A stretch of 64,000 nt of DNA from Magnetospirillum sp. 15-1 (GTDB lineage: Bacteria; Pseudomonadota; Alphaproteobacteria; Rhodospirillales; Magnetospirillaceae), in the NCBI RefSeq assembly GCF_900184795.1, contig NZ_FXXN01000026.1, forward strand, positions 378,064 through 442,063, in the 5' to 3' direction. Positions 34,238 through 43,115 of the stretch are shown here, in pieces (position 1 is the first letter of the stretch; each line of letters opens with the position of its first letter). The notes under the pieces were generated by a model. It worked only from the letters and a program-made list of their open reading frames with translations, was not told where the DNA came from and did no database searches. The translations under genes were made by a program, and so were the position numbers.

Positions 34238-34624
34238 TCAGGAGAAGGAGGGAGGACCGCGCGGGCTCTGGGGAAGATGGGCGGAAAGCGGAATGCCGCC
34301 CTGGTCGGTCGGCGCCGCCGTGGCGAACAGAACGGTCCGCGACCGGGCCAGCCCCGTGAACGCCGGGGGCGGCAGAAGCTTGATGCCGGCGTGAAGCTGG
34401 CAGAACTGGCAATGATCGTGGACGGCCTCGCCCGGAGCCTGGGCGTCGGCTTCGCCCGAGGAGTGGCAGATGGACGCCGCCAGTTCCCGGTCGATGGAAG
34501 CGGCCTGAACCGGAGTGATCGGAACCAGGAACTGGACGACCAGGGCAAGGGCAGCCAGCCACGCGCCGAGCCGCCCAAGGCCGCCCAACCGCTTCGCCGT
34601 TCCTGCCGCCGTACCTCGCGTCAA
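34238..34624 (-). CDS. DUF2946-family protein, first gene of the metal operon
   Basis: 128 aa from TTG at 34624, chosen because GGAGGGG lies about 9 bases upstream and an extended -10 (TGCTAATTT) is at about 34659-34667. ATG at 34675 (145 aa) is the alternative. Signal-like segment (LAALALVVQFLVPITPVQA), an ICHSSG site, and the DUF2946 motif DHCQFCQLHAG. Third DUF2946 paralogue in the window. Role unknown; metal-linked by context. Confidence 0.7.
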   Translation of the reverse strand: MTRGTAAGTAKRLGGLGRLGAWLAALALVVQFLVPITPVQAASIDRELAASICHSSGEADAQAPGEAVHDHCQFCQLHAGIKLLPPPAFTGLARSRTVLFATAAPTDQGGIPLSAHLPQSPRGPPSFS

Positions 34625-34751
34625 AACCTTCGCCCCTCCGGGCCGATCCGATTTTTCTAAATTAGCACACGCCATGGCCGGGAGTCACCGCCCTCATAAC
34701 GGGCGCTTCGGCGGGTTCTGGCATTCATCGGGTCCAGATGCCCCCGTCCCT

Positions 34752-34982
34752 TCAGACGTCCCGTTCGGGGTCGATGTCGAAGCGGCGCTTGCCGTACTTG
34801 CCGGTGAAGGACGGACCGTCGTCGATCTCCACATGGTCGCGGCCAAACGCGCCGTGCTGCATCAGACGCTGCTGCAGTTCCATCAGATGCTTCCAGTACT
34901 GCATCATCTGGTTGGCGGAGTTCATCCAGCCTTCCAGCATGGCCTGCTGCATCTCGATCAGGTTCTTGTAGGGGTCGTTCAT
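34752..34982 (-). CDS. Small Met/Gln-rich helical protein
   Basis: 76 aa with a strong GAGGAGGG site. The first 45 residues form an amphipathic helix rich in Met and Gln (MQQAMLEGWMNSANQMMQYW), and the tail is charged (DDGPSFTGKYGKRRFDID). It resembles phasin-like or PHA-synthase-associated helices in composition only. No family assigned. Stands between the metal operon and the STAS operon. Confidence 0.6.
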   Translation of the reverse strand: MNDPYKNLIEMQQAMLEGWMNSANQMMQYWKHLMELQQRLMQHGAFGRDHVEIDDGPSFTGKYGKRRFDIDPERDV

Positions 34983-35144
34983 TGTCTTGCCCTCCTCGGC
35001 CCTCGGCCCGCGGCCCTGGCCGGTTCTTATCCAGGCGAACCGGTTAGGGCCGAATACTTATGGTAGCGCAGACGAGGACCACATACCAGCCGCCCCGATG
35101 CAGACCCGATATCGCCGGATCACGGGGCGCGCGATGCCCTTTCC

Positions 35145-35474
35145 CTACAACGCGGCCAGGGCCGCGTCGCGATCGGCGTAGATGGCCAGAATCTTGGCGA
35201 AGCCGGAGACGTCGAAGACCTCGCGGATATGGGGCTTCATGGAGCACAGGGCGAACTTGCGGGTCCCGCGGGTCATCTTGGCCCCCACCAGCACCACGCG
35301 CAACCCGGCGCTGGAGATGTAGTCCAGCTCGCCGAAATCGATCAGAATTTTCGGCGCGCCGGCATTGACCACCGCCAGGACACGGGCCTCGAAGGCCTTG
35401 GCCGTCGAACTGTCCACCCGGGCGAGGGGAACGAGTACGGTGGCGTCGCCAGCCTGTTCTTCACGGATTTCCAT
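35145..35474 (-). CDS. STAS-domain anti-sigma factor antagonist
   Basis: 109 aa, a single STAS domain. Regulatory serines lie in ELDYISSAGLRVVLVGAK (about 49-66). Ends the signalling operon, 14 bases after the PP2C-HATPase gene, with AGGAGAG before ATG. Likely substrate of both the phosphatase and the kinase domain of that neighbour (partner switching). Confidence 0.9.
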   Translation of the reverse strand: MEIREEQAGDATVLVPLARVDSSTAKAFEARVLAVVNAGAPKILIDFGELDYISSAGLRVVLVGAKMTRGTRKFALCSMKPHIREVFDVSGFAKILAIYADRDAALAAL

Positions 35475-35488
35475 CAGCCAAAACTCTC

Positions 35489-38203
35489 CTATGCCGCAAT
35501 CGTCTTGCGCAGCGTGGTGGTGTTACGCCCGCCCTCGTGCGCGTACTCGGTTCCATCCATGAATTCCTTCACCAGGAACACCCCCAAGCCGCCGATGGGC
35601 CGGTCCTCGACGTCCAGGTCGAGATCGGGAATCGGCGCCTCGGTGAAGGGGTTGTACTCCCTGGCGTCGTCAATGATACGGGTCACGAATTCGCGGCCAT
35701 CGTAGACGAACTCCACCTGGATTTCATGGGCATCCTCGTCATCGTATCCGTACGAGATAATATTGGTGATCAATTCATCCAGACAGACGTTCAGGTTGAA
35801 AGCCAGCTTCTCCGGCAGGCTGTGCTTCTCGATGAAGACATCCACCAGTTCGGCCAGCCGTTCCAGTTCCGCGACGTCGTTGGCGATCACCATGGCCACC
35901 CGGTCGGGCTCCATGTCCACGGGTGCGGGGGGAACGGGCGCGGCAGGGGCGGGAACCGCCGCCGGAGCGGAGGCCGCCGTGCTCTCCTGCGCGGGCACGG
36001 GCGCCGCCCTGCCATCCATGTCATTCCCTCCCGTCGCCGGGAAGCCGGTCAGCATCAGCCGCGGCCGGGCTTCCTGGGGCGCATCCGCATCCATGGAAGC
36101 CTGATCGAAGCGCAAGGTCAACATGGTGATGTCGTCGAATTGTGGCGCGTTGCCGACGAAGGCCTCCACCGAGCGCAGCACTCCGGCGATCACCGCCTCG
36201 GGGTTGGTGTCCTCGGTGCGGCCCAGTTGGGCCATCAGGCGCGGCTCGTCATAGAGGGCATCGGCGGAATCCTGGGCCTCGGTGACGCCGTCGGTGTAGA
36301 GATGGAGAACGTCGCCGGGATTGAGCTGGAAGATGCCGGTCTCGTATTCCAGGTCCTCCAGCACGCCCAGCGCCACGCCCGAGACGTCGCGGATGGCCTC
36401 CACCCTGCCGTCGGTGCGCAGAATCATGGGCGGCGGGTGGCCGGCATTGCAGAAACCCACCTCGCCGGTCCGGGTGTCGAGCATGCCGTAGAAGGTGGTC
36501 GCGAACAGGGTCTGCGGGTTGTCGCGGGCCAGCATGGTGTTGACGAAGGCCAGGCACTCACCGGGAGAGCTGGACAGCGGCGCCACCGCCTTGACCAGCG
36601 AGCGGGTGATGGCGATGAACATGGCCGCCGGCACGCCCTTGCCCGAGGCGTCGCCGATGACGAAGCCCAGATGGTGGTGGTCGATGAGGAAGAAGTCGTA
36701 GAAATCGCCTCCCACCTCCTTGGCGGGCACCATGGAGGCATGAATCTGGAACTCGCCCCTTTCGGGGAAGGGCGGGAAGACCTGGGGCAGCGAGGACAGC
36801 TGCAGTTCGCGGGCGAAGTCCAGTTCCTGGCGCAACGCCGCCAACTGGTCGCGGGTGCGCAGGGCTTCGCGCAGAATCTCCACGTCGCGGGTCCGTTCGG
36901 CGATCAGCGATTCCAGGCGCTCGTGCTGTTCGCGGATACGCGACGACATGGTCTGGAAGGCCACCGCCAGCACTTCCAGCTCGCCCTTGGAGCCGTCCCC
37001 GCCCTCGGCCCCGGAGGTCGAGCGGTTGGACAGTTCCTCGATCTGCTTCAGATCGTCCAGCACCGCCTCGCGGGCTTCCTGCTCCAGCATCTCGGACAGG
37101 CGCAGCATCTGCAGGCGGATGAACAGCTCCTGGCGGCGGCGCTGGCGCTCGCGCCGTTCCTCCAGCAGGTCGATCTTGATGGCGTTCTCGCGGAACACGC
37201 CGACCGTGCTGGCGATACGGCCGATCTCGTCGTTGTCGTGGCGCACGTCCAACATCACCGAGGTGTCGCCCCGCGAAAGGGCGTTCAGCACGGCGATGGC
37301 CTGGTCCAGGGGGTCGAACGAGCGGCGCAGATACACCGAGAACACCGCCAGGACCAGAACCAGGAAACCGCCCACCGCACCGATGGCGATCATGCGGATT
37401 TCATGCTGGCGGGCCTGGGTATCGGTGGAATCGCGCACGCTGACCAGGGCGCCGATCACCCGGCCCTCGCCGTCGGACAGGGGGAACACCACCACGGAAT
37501 AGAAGCGCGAGCCGTCGCGCCAGGTCTCCAGCCGGCTCTTGCGCACCGATATCTTGGACTCGAACACCCGCCACAGCAGGTCGTTGGTGCCGTCGGTCAT
37601 GTGCCCGGCCCGGTCCACCAGGAAGACGTCCGAGCCGGTGGAGGCCTTGAACTCCTCCAGCGGCGGCCGCAGGTCCGAGACGATGGTGGCGACGCCGACC
37701 ACCCCCCCGTCCAGCCCGGCCAGGGGCACGGTGATGGCGGCGATGAACTGCTTGTCGCTGTTCTGGGTGATGCCGGTGCGCGCCTTGCCGTTTTCGGCGA
37801 TCAGCCGCACGGTGCCGGCATCCACCAGCGGCGTCTCCAGCAGCGAGCCCTGGGAGGTATAAAGCAGGTCGCCGTCCAGGCCGACGATCTCGACCCGCCC
37901 CACGCCGCGCCGGGTCAGCCCGGCGACGGTGGGCGCCATCAGCTCGCGCGCCTCGGAGGGGCTCTTGCGGGCGATGGCGGCGATCATCTCCTGATTGGCG
38001 GCCAGCAGCGGAGCGGCGGCCTCCAGGCGCTGGACGGTATTTTCCACCAGCTTGTCCCAGAAGATCTGCTGGCCGTTGAGAGTGGCCTGGACATAGCGCT
38101 CGTCGGCCAGTTCCTCGTTCTTGAGGCCGGCGAAGAACAGCCCCGCCACCAGCAGGGAATAGGTAAAGGTGACGATGAGCGTTACGCGGGTACGGAGCAG
38201 CAT
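35489..38203 (-). CDS. Membrane sensor PP2C phosphatase fused to an RsbW-like kinase domain
   Basis: 904 aa. TM1 (about 8-27), a large periplasmic sensor (about 28-268, Cache-like with LEEFKASTGSDVFLVD), TM2 (about 270-292), HAMP (to about 350), coiled coil, PP2C/SpoIIE domain (about 465-700; EVGGDFYDFF, IGDASGKGVPAAMF, QFDDITML), a Pro/Ala linker (about 725-762) and a C-terminal HATPase of the anti-sigma type (about 763-904, NLNVCLDELITNIISYGY). Opposing phosphatase and kinase activities sit in one chain, controlled by a periplasmic signal. Its start overlaps the formyltransferase-like gene by 22 bases. Confidence 0.93.
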   Translation of the reverse strand: MLLRTRVTLIVTFTYSLLVAGLFFAGLKNEELADERYVQATLNGQQIFWDKLVENTVQRLEAAAPLLAANQEMIAAIARKSPSEARELMAPTVAGLTRRGVGRVEIVGLDGDLLYTSQGSLLETPLVDAGTVRLIAENGKARTGITQNSDKQFIAAITVPLAGLDGGVVGVATIVSDLRPPLEEFKASTGSDVFLVDRAGHMTDGTNDLLWRVFESKISVRKSRLETWRDGSRFYSVVVFPLSDGEGRVIGALVSVRDSTDTQARQHEIRMIAIGAVGGFLVLVLAVFSVYLRRSFDPLDQAIAVLNALSRGDTSVMLDVRHDNDEIGRIASTVGVFRENAIKIDLLEERRERQRRRQELFIRLQMLRLSEMLEQEAREAVLDDLKQIEELSNRSTSGAEGGDGSKGELEVLAVAFQTMSSRIREQHERLESLIAERTRDVEILREALRTRDQLAALRQELDFARELQLSSLPQVFPPFPERGEFQIHASMVPAKEVGGDFYDFFLIDHHHLGFVIGDASGKGVPAAMFIAITRSLVKAVAPLSSSPGECLAFVNTMLARDNPQTLFATTFYGMLDTRTGEVGFCNAGHPPPMILRTDGRVEAIRDVSGVALGVLEDLEYETGIFQLNPGDVLHLYTDGVTEAQDSADALYDEPRLMAQLGRTEDTNPEAVIAGVLRSVEAFVGNAPQFDDITMLTLRFDQASMDADAPQEARPRLMLTGFPATGGNDMDGRAAPVPAQESTAASAPAAVPAPAAPVPPAPVDMEPDRVAMVIANDVAELERLAELVDVFIEKHSLPEKLAFNLNVCLDELITNIISYGYDDEDAHEIQVEFVYDGREFVTRIIDDAREYNPFTEAPIPDLDLDVEDRPIGGLGVFLVKEFMDGTEYAHEGGRNTTTLRKTIAA

Positions 38204-39081
38204 GCATCCCCCCGCCCGTTGACCACCGCCTTGGCCACCGCACCGGGCATGGCCATGTCCGGCGGCAGGAAGCCCGACAGGATTTCAAGGTACTCCGCCG
38301 GCTCGAACAGTTTCAGCCCCTTGGCCTTGAAATCGGCGAAGGGCTCGGCCCCCGGCAGCGAAACATACTGGCGCTGGCTGAAATCCTGCGCCGCGTATTG
38401 GGGCTCGCGGCCCTGGCGCAGCCCTTCGAGCATGGCGAGGAACAGGTCGAGGCCCGGCCGGTAGGTGTTGACCACGTGCCAGAGCAGCGAACGCCGGCGC
38501 TCGATGGGCAGATAGCCGATACCGACGATGGGGCCGGTGTCGATGCCCTTGTCCACCCGGTGCAGGGTGCAGCCGATGGCCTCCGCGCCCTCCAGCATGC
38601 AGCGGAACGGCGCGAACAGGCCGGCATAGCGCGGCAGGGCGCCGGGATGGACGTTGTAGGTGCCCAGGCGCGGGATATCGTAGGTATTGGGCTTGAAGAT
38701 CAGCGAAAAACGCGCCGAAATGGTCAGATCGGGCGCGAAGGCGCGGATGCGGGCCTCGCCCTCCGGCCCGTTGAGATCGGTGATGCTCTCGATGGTGATG
38801 CCATAGCGTTCGGACAGGCCGGCGAAGGTCAGCAGCGGCGCGCCCTGCACCTCGGCCCGGTCCAGCAGCGGAAACAGGATGTCGGTGGGCAGGTCGCGCT
38901 CGTAGAATTTGATCTCCGCCAGTTCGGGCACGGTGTTTTCCACGGGCCGCGTCTTCTCGCTCATCAACACCATCACCGTGTCGCCGGCCAGATGCGGCAG
39001 CAACGTGTTGAGGATCAGGGCCCCGGCCAGGTCCATCTTGGTGCAAACGAGAATGCGAAGAGGCGGCTGGGGGGGGATCAA
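38182..39081 (-). CDS. Formyltransferase-family protein
   Basis: 299 aa from TTG at 39081, overlapping the upstream stop as TTGA with AAGGAG upstream. Formyltransferase N-domain fold: the cofactor loop and catalytic region appear as NVHPGALPRYAGLFAP (about 147-162) and GCTLHRVDKGIDTGPIVG (about 171-188), carrying the N-H-D triad. It lacks the tRNA-binding C-domain of Fmt. Family members formylate sugars or amines with formyl-tetrahydrofolate or act as hydrolases. Finding it in a signalling operon is unexpected. Confidence 0.83.
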   Translation of the reverse strand: MIPPQPPLRILVCTKMDLAGALILNTLLPHLAGDTVMVLMSEKTRPVENTVPELAEIKFYERDLPTDILFPLLDRAEVQGAPLLTFAGLSERYGITIESITDLNGPEGEARIRAFAPDLTISARFSLIFKPNTYDIPRLGTYNVHPGALPRYAGLFAPFRCMLEGAEAIGCTLHRVDKGIDTGPIVGIGYLPIERRRSLLWHVVNTYRPGLDLFLAMLEGLRQGREPQYAAQDFSQRQYVSLPGAEPFADFKAKGLKLFEPAEYLEILSGFLPPDMAMPGAVAKAVVNGRGDACCSVPA

Positions 39082-40103
39082 GGCTTGTTCTCCTTGGCCT
39101 CGGTGCGTTCGATGATCTCGGCCAGCCCCATCAGCTTCATGGGGGGAAACAGACCGATCTGCCGCACCACCGGCATGTTGATCAGCACCGACAGCCGCTT
39201 GGGAGCGTCGATGGGAATGTCCTTGGGAGCGATCTTGCGGACCAGGATCTGCTCGGCCTTGTAGGCGGTGAGTTGGCCCACCGTATAATAGCGGTATACG
39301 CCGCCGAACATGGCCTTGGAGGTCACCACCGGATTCTCCGCCGCCGCGAAGGTGGGGATGCCGTGCTCCAGCGCCGCCTGGGTCAGGATGTCGCGGTTGA
39401 CGTTGAGGAAGGTGTCGGGCGGGATATAGAGGAAATCCACCCGCGCCGCCTTGATCTCGGCCACCTTGACCGGAATGCTGGCGGCACGCGGACGGCCCTC
39501 GGCCACCTCCAGCGGCAGCGCCACCACGTCGAAGCCGACAGCCTTGCCGATACCTTCCAACTGTTCGGCCGCCACCTGGGAATTGCGCTCCAGCGGATTG
39601 TAGATCATCCCCAGCCGCTTCACCGGCCGGTAGGACTGGATCAGGTTGACCTGGGTCTCCATGGGCACCAGGTACAGCGTGCCGGTGATGTTGCGCTCGG
39701 ACGAGGACAGGCTGGGAACCACGCCGCCCACCGGCTGCGACACCACCGCGAACACCGCCGGAATGTCGGTGATGTGCTGCTCCGGGTCGACGGCATCGAA
39801 GCGGCCCAGCATCTCCTCGCTGACCGTGGTGCCCCAGGTGAAGACCAGATCCACCTTCAACGCCTTGGCCTCGGCCACGAAATCCTTGAGCTTGGCCTTG
39901 TCCTGACCGGCGTCGCGGATGATCAGCTCCACCGGAATGCCCTGATTGGCGAAATAGTCCTTGAAGCCCTGGGCGGCATCCTCCCAGCCCCGCCACAGGG
40001 CCATGTAGATACGGAACGGCTTGGCGGCCGGCTCGGCGGCTCCGGCGGGCGGAGCGGCCACCAGGACCAGCAGCGTCAGGGCCAGGGCGAACAGACGTCT
40101 CAT
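39078..40103 (-). CDS. ABC-type substrate-binding protein (DUF534-like)
   Basis: 341 aa. Signal peptide 1-22 (ending PPAGA). Matches the ABC_sub_bind (PF04392) type: RIYMALWRGWEDAAQGFKDYF, VTSKAMFGGVYRYYTVGQL, and two Rossmann-like lobes. The operon has no ABC permease or ATPase, so it more likely presents a ligand to a membrane sensor, perhaps the HAMP-MFS protein encoded just upstream (ATGA overlap). Confidence 0.82.
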   Translation of the reverse strand: MRRLFALALTLLVLVAAPPAGAAEPAAKPFRIYMALWRGWEDAAQGFKDYFANQGIPVELIIRDAGQDKAKLKDFVAEAKALKVDLVFTWGTTVSEEMLGRFDAVDPEQHITDIPAVFAVVSQPVGGVVPSLSSSERNITGTLYLVPMETQVNLIQSYRPVKRLGMIYNPLERNSQVAAEQLEGIGKAVGFDVVALPLEVAEGRPRAASIPVKVAEIKAARVDFLYIPPDTFLNVNRDILTQAALEHGIPTFAAAENPVVTSKAMFGGVYRYYTVGQLTAYKAEQILVRKIAPKDIPIDAPKRLSVLINMPVVRQIGLFPPMKLMGLAEIIERTEAKENKP

Positions 40104-42193
40104 TCCCCCCACTCCGTCTCGATGTGGGGGCCGGCATGATAGGCGAAGGACAGCAGGGCGAACACCGCCGCCAGTCCCAGCACCACCCAGCCCAACGCCA
40201 CCACGGCGCCCTCGAAGCCGTAACGGGGCAGCAGCGCCGCCGCCAGCAGCGGCCCGGCGAAGCTGCCGATACGCTCGGCCAGACGCAGGAAGGCCAGCAC
40301 GTTGGTCTGGCCGATGGCGCGGCATTCGGTCCAGCACAGGTCGGGGATCATCGCCAATTGCGGCGAGGCCGACAGGCCGTGCGAAATACCCAGCAGCAGG
40401 ATGGCGACCTGCACCGCCTGGAACGGGGTGCCCCAGAAGGCCGGCAGCACCAGACCGGCGCCGCCGATCAGGCCGCCCACCGCCACCAGCCCGGCCCGCC
40501 AGCCCACCCGGTCGGCAAAGCGGGCCACCAGCGGCGACAGCAATACCACAGACACCGGATAGGCCATCATCATGCGGGCCATGTCGCCCAGGTCGATGGA
40601 GGGATCGCGGCTGAGCGTCAGCGGCACCAGGAAGAACAGAAAGCCGGTCAGCGCGATCTTGGAGGGAATGGCGGCAAAGACCACCAGCGCCGAAAAGCGC
40701 CAGTTGCGCAGCAGCCGCAGGAAATCGCGCTTGCGCGGGCTCGGCCCCTCGGCCACCGGCTGGGCGCGGCCCAACAGGCGCCAGATCAATATGGCGGTGA
40801 TCACCGTCAGCAGGCCGGCCACCAGGAAGGTAACCCGGAACCCCACCCGCTCGGCCAGCACGCCGCCGATGCCGGTGCCGCACACGCTGGCGGTCAGCAC
40901 GGCCCCCACGTAGACGCCGAGGCCCTGGGCGCGGGTCCGCTGCTGCGACACCTGGGCGATATAGCCCTGGCAGGCCATGGTGATGAAGGCATAGCCCAGC
41001 GCCGTGGCCACCCGCCAGACGATCAGGTCGTAAACCGTGAGAGCCAGCCCGGACATGACGAAACCGATGGTGGCCGGCACCAGTCCGATCAGAAACACCC
41101 GGCGCGCCCCCAGCCGGTTGGCCAGCAGGGCCGCCGACGGCGAGGCCAGGGCGATCACCAGCATGAACAGCGCGATGGGCAGGCCCATGACCATCTCCGG
41201 GCTCAGGCCGGGAATGGGGGCATAGAGATCGCGGATGTAGAGCGGCATGAACGAACGCGAGATTTCCTCGGCGAACACGAACAGGAACAGCGGCAGGCGG
41301 ATGTCGGTGGCCTGGTGCTCGTTGACGATCTCGGGTTGGCCGTTGCGGGCGAAACGGAACAGGAAGCGGACCCGGGATTCGATGTCCTTGACCTTCTCGA
41401 CCACGCCGGCATCGAAATGGGCGGCCTTGACCTCCTCGATATAGGCCTCGAGCCGGCGGAACAACTGGTCGGCCAGCCGGATGGCGCCATTGAAGCCGTG
41501 CACGAAGCGTCCCACCTCGTCGTCGGAGGTGACACCGGCCGAGCAACTGAAATCGCCGCGCCGCACCCGGTCCATCACCGTGCCCACCACCCGCATGGGG
41601 CCGGTGATGTTGAAGGTCACCACGAACAGCAGGATCTCCACCGCCACCAGCAAGGCCACCAGGGTGACCACCGCCAGATCCACCAGGATTTCCTGCAGCC
41701 GGCCGCGTACGTAATCCTGATCCATGCCCACATGGATATGGCCGATGCGATTGCCCTTGACGCTGAGCGGCTGCACCAGATCGATGAAGCCGCCCAGGGC
41801 GAACTTGCGCGGCTGTTCCGTGTCGGTGCCGAAATCGACGCCGCCATAGACCCGGTCCAGCGCGCCCCGTTCGGCGCCCTCGGTGAACAGCACCTTGCCG
41901 GTGCGGTCGGTGATGGACAGATAGCGGAGTTCCGGGTTGGCGGCCAGGACGGGGGCGAAGAACTGGTCCACCCCCTGCAACTGGTCAAGCGGAATGCCGT
42001 AGCCCACCGCCCGCTCGATGGACAGTTCCAGATCGCGGCCGATGGCCTCGGCCTTCTTGTCCATCTCGGGGACCAGGCCGCGGGTGAACTCGCCCATGGC
42101 CTGATAGGAAATCCACGCCACCGGCGGCACCAGCACCAGCATGACCAGCACCAGCAGGCGGATGAACAATGGGCGAGTCCGGTCGATGATCAT
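40100..42193 (-). CDS. Periplasmic sensor-HAMP domain fused to an MFS transporter
   Basis: 697 aa in one uninterrupted frame. TM1 (about 10-30), a single-Cache-like periplasmic domain (about 31-175; FFAPVLAANPELRYLSITDRTGKVLF), TM2 (about 178-200), HAMP (about 200-250), coiled linker (about 250-290), then an MFS module of about twelve helices (about 300-690; LANRLGARRVFLIGLVP carries the loop 2-3 motif). The sensor half is like that of chemoreceptors and kinases but the output is a transporter. Suggests ligand-controlled transport or a transporter acting as receptor. Starts 10 bases after the preceding stop with GAGGGGG. Confidence 0.9.
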   Translation of the reverse strand: MIIDRTRPLFIRLLVLVMLVLVPPVAWISYQAMGEFTRGLVPEMDKKAEAIGRDLELSIERAVGYGIPLDQLQGVDQFFAPVLAANPELRYLSITDRTGKVLFTEGAERGALDRVYGGVDFGTDTEQPRKFALGGFIDLVQPLSVKGNRIGHIHVGMDQDYVRGRLQEILVDLAVVTLVALLVAVEILLFVVTFNITGPMRVVGTVMDRVRRGDFSCSAGVTSDDEVGRFVHGFNGAIRLADQLFRRLEAYIEEVKAAHFDAGVVEKVKDIESRVRFLFRFARNGQPEIVNEHQATDIRLPLFLFVFAEEISRSFMPLYIRDLYAPIPGLSPEMVMGLPIALFMLVIALASPSAALLANRLGARRVFLIGLVPATIGFVMSGLALTVYDLIVWRVATALGYAFITMACQGYIAQVSQQRTRAQGLGVYVGAVLTASVCGTGIGGVLAERVGFRVTFLVAGLLTVITAILIWRLLGRAQPVAEGPSPRKRDFLRLLRNWRFSALVVFAAIPSKIALTGFLFFLVPLTLSRDPSIDLGDMARMMMAYPVSVVLLSPLVARFADRVGWRAGLVAVGGLIGGAGLVLPAFWGTPFQAVQVAILLLGISHGLSASPQLAMIPDLCWTECRAIGQTNVLAFLRLAERIGSFAGPLLAAALLPRYGFEGAVVALGWVVLGLAAVFALLSFAYHAGPHIETEWGE

Positions 42194-42203
42194 GGCCGCC
42201 CCC

Positions 42204-43040
42204 TCACATCAGCCGGTCGAGACGGCCGACTTCGTCGGTGGCGTCCTTGACATGGTCGATGGTTTCGCGGGTCTTGGCGACGAACTCGGCGAAACGCGCC
42301 TCGAAGGAATCGCCGCCGCCCTCGGGGATGGCCTGTCCGCCCACGGCGAGGACCTCGCCCATGGTCTTCTCCATGCTGCCCAGCTTGCGCCCGACGCCGC
42401 CGAACAGAGCGTAAAGCCCGACCACCGCCACCACCGAGGCCCCCACCAGGGCGATGGCGATGCTTTTCAGCAACTGGGTGAGCAGGCCGGAAACCCCCTT
42501 CTCCACATAGGCGATGGGATAGCGCAGGACCACGCCGCCCTCCACCTTGCCCAGGTTGTTGACCAGGGGCAGGCCGACGATCAGGTTGTCCTCGTCCACC
42601 ACGCTGAACGATTGCTGCATGCCGCTGCGGATGGCCTCGGCCAGGGATTCCGACACCTTGGTGCCGATGGCGCCGCGATCGGTATCGAACAGCACCTCGC
42701 CCCGGTAGTCGTAGACCTCGACGGCCAAAATCTGGGAGTCGCGCGATTTCTCGCGCTCGATGATCTCCTGCACCTGCCGCAACTGGCGCAGGGCGAACCC
42801 CAGGTTGAGACTGTCCTCGACCTTCTTCTTGATGGTGAACACCACGAAGGAGTAGCGGGACTGCACCTGGGCGGAATAGACGCTTTCGAACTTGTAGTAG
42901 GCGAAGAAGGCGGTCACCACCAGGGTGAACAGCAGAATGGAAAGCAGGGCCAGCGACACCTTGCGGGCCAGCGACCAGCGCACCGGACGGGCCGGAGGCA
43001 GGCTGGCGCCCGCGCCGCCCGCGATACTGGATTGCCCCAT
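42204..43040 (-). CDS. Two-span membrane sensor protein without output domain
   Basis: 278 aa from ATG at 43040 (GTG at 43067 is an in-frame alternative). TM1 (about 25-47), periplasmic domain of about 140 residues (SVYSAQVQSRYSFVVFTIKK, DYRGEVLFDTDRGAIGTKV), TM2 (about 197-222), and a short helical cytoplasmic tail (about 225-278) where kinases or MCPs have their output. Cache-type sensor by pattern. It may lend its helices to the HAMP-MFS protein or PP2C sensor encoded downstream. First gene of the operon. Confidence 0.78.
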   Translation of the reverse strand: MGQSSIAGGAGASLPPARPVRWSLARKVSLALLSILLFTLVVTAFFAYYKFESVYSAQVQSRYSFVVFTIKKKVEDSLNLGFALRQLRQVQEIIEREKSRDSQILAVEVYDYRGEVLFDTDRGAIGTKVSESLAEAIRSGMQQSFSVVDEDNLIVGLPLVNNLGKVEGGVVLRYPIAYVEKGVSGLLTQLLKSIAIALVGASVVAVVGLYALFGGVGRKLGSMEKTMGEVLAVGGQAIPEGGGDSFEARFAEFVAKTRETIDHVKDATDEVGRLDRLM

Positions 43041-43115
43041 CAATTCCAAGACCCGTATCCTTCCCACCGGGCGACGGTTGAACCAAACCGCCGAAGCGAT
43101 TAGAAGCAGGCTCTG

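Noticed and set aside
35537..38464. 975-codon plus-strand frame opposite the PP2C-HATPase gene
   Set aside because: Antisense to a gene with full domain content; low-complexity product.
40100..42193. HAMP-MFS fusion as a sequencing artefact
   Set aside because: The frame is continuous with a normal coiled linker, and its start and stop both fit the operon overlaps. A frameshift would be expected to leave an out-of-frame start or stop near the junction.
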